DNA from: Monosiga brevicollis MX1
Lineage: Eukaryota; Opisthokonta; Choanoflagellata; Craspedida; Salpingoecidae
Assembly: GCF_000002865.3 (NCBI RefSeq)
Contig: NW_001865082.1
Location: 218,527-257,579 of the forward strand
DNA length: 39,053 bases
Direction of reading: 5' to 3'
Positions 33,031 to 39,053 of this stretch are shown here, one piece after another. The notes under the pieces are model-generated. The model searched no databases. It was given only the letters and a program-made list of their open reading frames with translations, and was not told the origin of the DNA. The stretch's first letter is position 1; each line of letters starts with the position of its first letter. The translations under genes were made by a program, and so were the position numbers.

Positions 33031-33161
33031 ATAAGTACGGTCCCGCTGACCGTGAGTGGCATTTTCTTTTGGATATTTCCCTTTCTGTTTTCTATCGTTC
33101 TCTCCTGTGAGAGAAGTGCAATTGAACCGCTTTACTGTCTCAGCTCAAATCGTCCTTCAAT

Positions 33162-35915
33162 ATGGCCAAGCAGGCAAGCATCTCGTGGGGCCACAGTTTC
33201 AACAGCCAAGAACAGTTGGACCTGGCTGCGGCCATTGATTAGCACCGGCCGGAAGATGGATGGCTAATTGTTGTTGCACCGACAGGCATGGGTAAAACAT
33301 TTTGTACCCTGCCCAAGCTGGGCTGTCGCCCGCATGCCGGTACGGTGCTGTGGATTGTGCCGTTTGTGGCCGTGGCCAACGATTTATTGCGGCGATTTCA
33401 AGGCGCAGGTCACAGTGCCCAGCGATGGCTTGGTCCTTCTACACAGGTGGCAGATGGCCTGGACGTGCTCATCGTAACGACCGACATGTTTGTCCGCGTG
33501 GGATCTGCATCGCTACACGGAAAGGTCTGCCTTCAGCGCATCCGCACTGCGAGATGTGATGAACGAAGTCGCAGCCAGTGTGGGTTCTGGCGGATGGACC
33601 AACATCAAACGCGTGGCGTTGACGGGCACACTTTGCATCGGGGACCAGGAGCATCTGTTTCGAAAGCTGGGTCAGCAAGTGGGGGGCAAGGTGTACCGTC
33701 TAGAGACGATGCGTCGCGATCTGCAGCTGCGTGTGCTTCACGGAAACCAGCTAAACTTTTTGTCGCATGTGCAAGCCATTGTGGACACGCAGCGGATGAT
33801 GCGTCAGGCGAATGGGGAGCGTGTGCACATGATGGTCTTTTGTGACACCGTGAACGAGGTGAAGCTGCTGTGTGACCAGCTGCACGCATACGGCTACATG
33901 GCCTTGCCCTACTACACCGACCTGGAGGAGAAGGTGCAAAAGGACCATGTGGCACGGTGGCAACGGGGTGAATGCGACGTCATTGTGGCCACCAGCTGCC
34001 TCAGCACGGGTGTGGATCTGCTCACCATTCGCCACGTGCTGTGGTATGGCAACGGCTACAACGTCTATACGCTGGCCCAGGTACGTTGTTGCTCAAGCGG
34101 TCGTGTGACTTTATGGATTTGGAGTTGAAAAAAAAATATCCGATTGTTGGATTTGCTGATGGTATACATGTGCTTGGGCTAGGCATTTGGTCGGGCTGGT
34201 CGCGATAAACAGGGAGGAACTGCCGAGCTGTGGCTACCAGTGAGACGTGGGCCAGCACCAGGCATGGAAAAGTTTGTCGAGGGCAATGCGTGCCGCAGCT
34301 GGGTGCTCGGCAAGTTGCTAGATCCCCGCGCCGCGACATGCTTTGCTGCCGGCCAGCCGCTTTGTGACGTGTGCGCAGGAACAGCACAGCGCCTGGAGCC
34401 AGCAAGAGCTGCACGCCAGCAGCGCGCTGCCCAAGCGTTGAGTGTGATGCATGTGGAAGCAGAGGCCGAGGCGATGGCGGAGGAGGAAGATGTGTTGTCT
34501 GAGCCACCTGCAGCACGGCTCGAGGAAAAAGAATCGATCGGGCCAGAGTCCACTTTGGATGTAGCTTCAGCATCAAACGTCGAAACGGCAGCGTCTTCAG
34601 GACGAGCTGCCGTTGCGGCGCAGTCGAGCAGAAGCACTCCACGTGCCCAGGACACGGCTGTGGTGGCGACAAATGCAGGGCCAATGACGGATGCTGCCGT
34701 GCCACAGATGCAGACGAGTGCTGCTTGGATTGATGAGGCAGCTACAGCATCCATGTCGGTGCCAGCTTCACCCATGGTCTCTGATGCTGATGACGAGGCG
34801 CCTTTACAGCAAGAGGCGCGTGGCCCGGTGCAAACCAAGTTGGCAGAGGGTGAGAGCACGCCACAGCCAGTCATGCAGTCAGCAGCACAGCCAACACCCA
34901 CGAAACACACGCCACCCCGTCGGCCTCGATCATTTGCGTGCCAGTACCATCGGCCTCGGGTTCAACCTCCTCTCCGGCGCGATCGGCTGCAAGCTCAGCC
35001 TCGGGTACACTGCGGCGTAAGCGAGTGCCGCTGGCTGCTAAAACTACTTGCATCTCTGGGTCTGACGATTATGACGACGATGGCAACGGCGTCGCTACCA
35101 GCCCTGCTCCCTCAACATCCAAGCGAACGGCATCGGATGTCACGTGCACAGCTGCTGCTTCTTCAACAGCGGCGCAAGCAGCAGAGTCGCCTCTTCCCGC
35201 AGCAAAACGAGCAGCATCAAGTGGCACGCGCACCGCTACCATTGCTGCTACTGCTACCACTCGCTCTGAAGCCACGGTATCTGCTGCGGCTACGCCACCG
35301 AATCGGCACAACGTCGCGCCAATATTTCGGTCGAAATCGGGGACAGAAAAAAAATATCTGATGCACCACGCGGCGGCTGACAAGTTTATTGGCGTTCTGA
35401 AGTTGATGGATGATTACTGCATGCGATGTACTATTCGACAGGCGAAACCCGTCCTGAAGGCCGAGCATCAATGCGTATCTAATCGTGGTTGCAAGCGGTG
35501 TCACTTCGAAGGACACGAGACAAGACTTAAAAAATGTTCCGTGCACCTCGCATACCCCGACAGAGCCTGTTGCTACGCTTGTGGAATGCCAAGGTGGATT
35601 CGTGGATGTAAAACATGGGATCACCTTTGCAGGCAGTCTCAAGGACTGGATTCGGGCCTGAGCTGTCTCCTCCTTTATTCGGACTGTCATCCGGGGCTGC
35701 GCGACCTGGCCCAGCGGATGGGCTACAACTTGAGGGAAAGGACATTGAAGGATTTAAAAACGCGCGACTTGTTTGTCGAGTGGCTGTACTCGCCCGTTCC
35801 TGGTCTACCTCCAAGGGATGGGCATTGGCGTCTTGTGGAATTTGTGTTTGAAAGTGCGAGGATCCTGCTCCCCAGTGAGGCGGAAGCCCAAGTCGGCCCC
35901 GACAGTTTTCGCTAA
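33162..35915 (+). pseudogene. RecQ/telomere-linked-type helicase with C-terminal Cys cluster, copy 2 (disrupted)
   Basis: SF2 DNA helicase of the RecQ-like group found in fungal telomere-linked helicases and repetitive elements. N-terminal WGHSFNSQEQLDLAAAID, an in-frame TAG (33240-33242), then VAPTGMGKT (motif I), VLWIVPF and VLIVTTDMF. The frame then shifts near 33490-33510, where the motif II segment seen in copy 1 is missing. It resumes with VALTGTL (III), MMVFCDT (IV), VIVATSCLSTGVDL (V) and, after an intron at 34081-34182, AFGRAGRD (VI). RSWVLGKLLD and CFAAGQPLCDVC follow, typical of the family's post-helicase Zn region. A long Ala/Ser/Glu-rich linker contains a second frame change near 34900-34930. 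The C-terminus has CMRC, C-x4-C-x2-C-x3-H and CCYACGMPRW, to a stop at 35913-35915. At least three lesions make a functional product unlikely unless they are sequence errors. Confidence 0.75.
34081..34182 (+). other. Intron before helicase motif VI (copy 2)
   Basis: Donor CAG|GTACGT, acceptor GGGCTAG, phase 0. It joins YTLAQ to AFGRAGRD, restoring the contiguous motif VI expected in RecQ helicases. Confidence 0.85.
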
Positions 35916-36538
35916 ACACAAGCTCTTTGTGAGAATCAAAACACAGAACCGAATGTCAGAATGTCATCATCTTTATTATCTTCAATAACTGGAATGGCTA
36001 TGATCTGCTTCAATTAATTGAAACTTTGCTTCATTAACCTCTTGCCTCTATATCCTCCTTTTGCTCATCATTTTTTTTTTCTCACAGACGCGCCACGATG
36101 AAGCGGGCCATGGGCGGGGCGCGCGCGCTCCTGGTGGTGCGTTGTCGTCGTTGTGGCGCGACGGGCAAGTGCTGCCGAGGTGCAAGCGACGACATGGATG
36201 AACGAGTGGCCAAACGACATTGCCGCGTGACCGTCATGGATGGACCATTCTTGCTGACCTCGTGTTGGGCTGCCATTTGTTGTCAAGACAAATCCTCGAT
36301 CTGACCCATGAGGAGCCGCGATGGCTCGTGCGCTGATGGACGCGTTGGCGAGGCGCAAGAGCCACGGAGCCTGGTCGGATCCAGCACGAAGCACTCCCGC
36401 TCAAATGCAGGTGAGAAACCGATCTTAGGCCCGCTTTTGAAAATGTTATGCATGATGCCCGCTGCCAGAAACGAAAGCAAAAGTGATATTTGCGAGTTTT
36501 GGCGCGCGAATCGCCGGGTGTTTCTGACGGTAGTGCTG
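35916..36538 (+). other. Region between helicase copy 2 and the tandem array
   Basis: AT-rich to about 36060, then a strong polypyrimidine-acceptor (T10 CTCACAG ending 36087). It is followed by an open frame with cysteines (36098-36304: RCRRCGATGKCC) and a second frame reading ALMDALARRKSHGAW-SDPA to a donor-like AG|GTGAG at 36411. These look like exons of an array-linked gene. The text near 36260-36325 resembles a diverged array unit (GGCTGCCATTTG). Family unknown. Confidence 0.4.
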
Positions 36539-38070
36539 TGTCACAGGGTACCCGCTGGTGGATGAGGACTACACAGTGAGCAGCGGAAGCGTGCGAAGAA
36601 TGCGAGGTGAGCTTTGTTTTGACGTGCGCCGAAAATTGTGACCACTGGCCCGGCTGCCACTTGGTGTCGGCTGAGGAGCGCACCTTTTTTCTTGTTTGGC
36701 CGTTTCGAGGGGGGTACTAATGATGGGGCTGGCGGGTGACAGGGTGGCCAACGGTGGATGAGGACTCAACAGTTAGTAGCGAAAGCGTGCGAAGAATGCG
36801 AGGTGAGCTTTGTTTTAATGTGCGCCGAAAGTTGTGACCAGGGGGCTGGCTGCCATTTGGTGTTGGCCAAGGAGCCAAGGCGCGCCTGTTGTCTTTTTTC
36901 GCCGCTTTGAGGGGGGTACTAATGATTGGGCTGGCGGGTGACAGGGTGGCCAACGGTGGATGCGGACTCCACAGTAAGCAGCGAAAGCGTGCGAAGAATG
37001 CGAGGTGAGCTTTGTTTTGACGTGCGCCGAAAATTGTGACCAGGAGGCCGGCTGCCATTTGGTGTTGGTTGAGGAGCAGAGGGGCGCCTTTGTTCTTGTT
37101 TGGCCGTATGGAGGGGGGGGACTCATGGTTATGCTGGCGGGTGACAGGGCGGCAAACGGTGGATGAGGACTTCACAGTGAGTAACGGAAGCGTGTGAAGG
37201 ATGCGAGGTAAGCTTTGTTTTGACGTGCGCCGAAAATTGTGACCAGGAGCCCGGCTGCCATTTGGTGTTGGCCGAGGAGCCAAGGCGCGCCTTTTGTATT
37301 GTTTGAGCCTATTGAGCGGGGTACTAATGGTGGGGCTGTCGTGTCACAGGATAGCCAAGGTGGATGTATACTTCCACAGTGAGCAGCGAAAGCGTGCGAA
37401 GAATGCGAGGTGAGCTTTGTTTTGACGTGCGCCGAAAATTGTGACCAGGAGGCCGGCTGCCATTTGGTGTTGGTTGAGGAGCAGAGGGGCGCCTTTGTTC
37501 TTGTTTGGCCGTATGGAGGGGGGGGACTCATGGTTATGCTGGCGGGTGACAGGGCGGCAAACGGTGGATGAGGACTTCACAGTGAGTAACGGAAGCGTGT
37601 GAAGGATGCGAGGTAAGCTTTGTTTTGACGTGCGCCGAAAATTGTGACCAGGAGCCCGGCTGCCATTTGGTGTTGGCCGAGGAGCCAAGGCGCGCCTTTT
37701 GTATTGTTTGAGCCTATTGAGCGGGGTACTAATGGTGGGGCTGGCAGGTCACAGGATGGCCGACGGTGGATGAGGACTCCAAAGTGAGCACCGAATGCGT
37801 GTGAAGAATGCCAGGTGAGCTTTGTTGTGACGTACGCCGTAAATTGTGACCAGGGGGCAGGCTGCCATTTAGTGTTGCGGCGCGCCGTTTGCTTTGTTTG
37901 AGCCGCTTCGAGGGGGGGACTCATGGTAGGGCTTGCGTGTCACATGATGGTTCCAGGTGGACGAGAACTCCATCGTGAGCACCGAAAGCGCGTCAAGCAG
38001 ATGACGTATGCTTTGTTTTGACGTGCGCCGAATATTGTGACCAGGTGCCCGGCTGTCACTCGGTCTTCGC
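36539..38070 (+). repeat. Tandem array of about eight 202-bp units with Cys-rich frame
   Basis: A core (GTGCGAAGAATGCGAGGTGA or close variant) recurs at 36591, 36787, 36989, 37192, 37394, 37597, 37799 and about 37990, spacings 196-203 bp. In plus frame the core and following 80 nt of every unit read close to ACEECEVSFVLTCAENCDQ, then xxGCHLVL, with the Cys/His positions kept in almost all units (unit 7 has one Cys to Tyr). Each unit also has an acceptor-like TGACAG/CACAG 60 nt before a donor-like GAG|GTGAGC, so it could be read as a 60-nt exon plus intron; that reading is open only in units 1-3. The spacing C-x2-C...C-x3/4-C-x5-CH is reminiscent of C-terminal zinc fingers of piggyBac-type transposases, a weak resemblance. 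Possibly a duplicated terminal exon. Confidence 0.88.
36974..37743 (+). repeat. Recent two-unit duplication inside the array (offset 405 bp)
   Basis: 36979-37338 and 37384-37743 appear identical by eye over about 360 bp, including an eight-G run, whereas other neighbouring units differ at many sites. It is the youngest event in the array. Confidence 0.8.
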
Positions 38071-38725
38071 GAATGGCCCGTCGCTCGCATTTGTTCAATT
38101 TTTGGGTTCTTTTTGTCGTGGCGGCCATTAACTTTACATGACAAGTCAACGTTCGAGCTTTTGGTGCGCTGTACTGTCGGTACTCAATCGAAACTTTCAG
38201 AATGTTTATTGTCATGTGGGCTCGGCACAACCGCTAACAGCGACACGATCGGAGGCTAACCGCTAATGCGTTGGTGAAAGGATTATTGAAAGACATCAAT
38301 TTATAATATCAAGGCGAGGAAGCAAAAGTTTGAAACGCGTGCAAGGATACAAGTTGAGAGAAAGAGAAGCAGGTGGCGTGAGGACGGTACCTAACGCTAT
38401 TCAGGAATGTAGAGTTGTGGTGTGAGAGTGAGCTCAAAGAAAAGACCCTAACGTTGTATTGTCATCATGCATGGGCGGTATGATGACGATGGCTGTGAGG
38501 TATTGAACCGTGTACACTGTTAATTGACAAGCAACATTACACTCACTCACAACGTCCAGAACATGACCGTTACACCTTCCACATTTAAAAGAAAACCAAA
38601 GTGTAACAAAAATTTCACCCTCTGAGACAGCACCAAGATTCATTTTTGAACCTGAGCTATCTGCTCTTGCCGCGCCTTGCCCTCTTGCAGTCCTCGCCAC
38701 CCTCTGCTCCTTACACCAACGCAGC
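38071..38725. other. Region with no recognised gene, upstream of the zinc-finger gene
   Basis: AT-rich, no coding signal seen. It presumably includes the promoter of the gene starting at 38726. Confidence 0.45.
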
Positions 38726-39053
38726 ATGGCACAGAACCAAGAAGTGTTGTGCTGTCATTGCGAGCGTGCATTTCCTAATCGTCTGGCACGAGAGCAACAC
38801 GTTTCTCGGGTACGTTGTTCCTGAGGTCGCTTTATCACGTCGCCAAAAAAAAAGCACACACAGACAGAAAAACACACAAAAAAAATGCGACACGTCTCAC
38901 TGTTCGGCACATAGGTCCATCAAAAAAGCACGCGAATCACATTAAACGGACAAGTGATTATCCAACACCGAAACGAGGACGGGTACTTTCATTGCCCTGT
39001 CGACGGATGCCTCTACCACCATCAACGCGCAAACACCCTCAAGTCTCATCTCC
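38726..39053 (+). CDS. Zinc-finger protein, N-terminal exons (runs off window)
   Basis: Exon 1, 38726-38809 (28 codons), has LCCHCERAFPNRLAREQH, a C2H2-like finger (C-x2-C...H). A GT-AG intron (38810-38914, donor GTACGT, phase 0) leads to exon 2 from 38915, which reads HQKSTRITLNGQVII and then FHCPVDGCLYHHQRANTLKSHL in two parts: FHCPVDGC and YHHQRANTLKSHL, a second C2H2-like finger cut by the window end. Such paired fingers head fungal telomere-linked RecQ-like helicases and other repetitive-element proteins. A helicase tail like that of copy 2 may therefore lie beyond the edge; this is inference. The start ATG is in a reasonable context (GCAGCATGG). Confidence 0.6.

Noticed and set aside
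22493-33242. Reassignment of TAG to Gln because two genes have TAG at or near Gln positions
   Set aside because: TAG is used as the true stop of the kinesin-5 and UvrD-type helicase genes in the same window; both affected genes carry other lesions.
36717-37924. Overlapping minus-strand frames up to 188 residues across the tandem array
   Set aside because: They recur because the DNA repeats; composition is Pro/Ser/Arg-rich without conserved Cys or domain pattern, and the plus-strand frame explains conservation better.

Overview
The window is nuclear DNA of a unicellular relative of animals. A choanoflagellate, perhaps Monosiga brevicollis, is my inference, not a database match. Genes are compact and intron-dense (most introns 85-170 nt). 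They pair deeply conserved eukaryotic genes (kinesin-5, ABCE1) with single-pass receptors of unfamiliar domain make-up. One scaffold gap of Ns lies at 10466-10897.

Layout. 413-4151 (+): complete kinesin-5 mitotic motor. 5119-8244 (+): complete ABCE1/RLI1 ribosome-recycling ATPase in 13 exons, apparently with its start codon split by an intron. 8731-9900 (-): secreted Kelch-repeat protein. 9916-10897: a GA satellite running into the gap. 10898-14109 (+): UvrD/Srs2-type DNA helicase whose 5' end is lost in the gap. 14435-19131 (-): a 12-exon, about 1162-residue receptor with a signal peptide, a bacterial PhnD-like substrate-binding ectodomain, a cysteine-rich stalk, one membrane segment, a kinase domain with intact catalytic motifs and a guanylate cyclase.

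20294-24224 (+) holds a damaged locus with three fibrinogen-like units. The second half of unit 1 is inverted and unit 3 has in-frame TAG codons; a membrane-anchor exon further down may be its tail. 25479-27129 (+) is an ankyrin gene in which each repeat is one 99-nt exon. 28790-31318 (+) encodes a PD-(D/E)XK nuclease plus kinase-like fusion of the Crinkler type. 32514-35915 carries two degenerate copies of a RecQ/telomere-linked-type helicase with a C-terminal cysteine cluster. 36539-38070 is an array of about eight 202-bp units with a conserved cysteine-rich reading frame. At the right edge a new gene begins with zinc-finger exons (38726-39053).

Together, the left 20 kb is ordinary gene-dense housekeeping and signalling sequence, while the right 19 kb is accessory: duplicated, inverted and decaying receptor, effector-like and helicase modules, as in subtelomeric or element-rich DNA. 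The most novel item is the PhnD-ectodomain kinase-guanylate cyclase. Its gene model is supported by consistent splice phases at all 11 introns.
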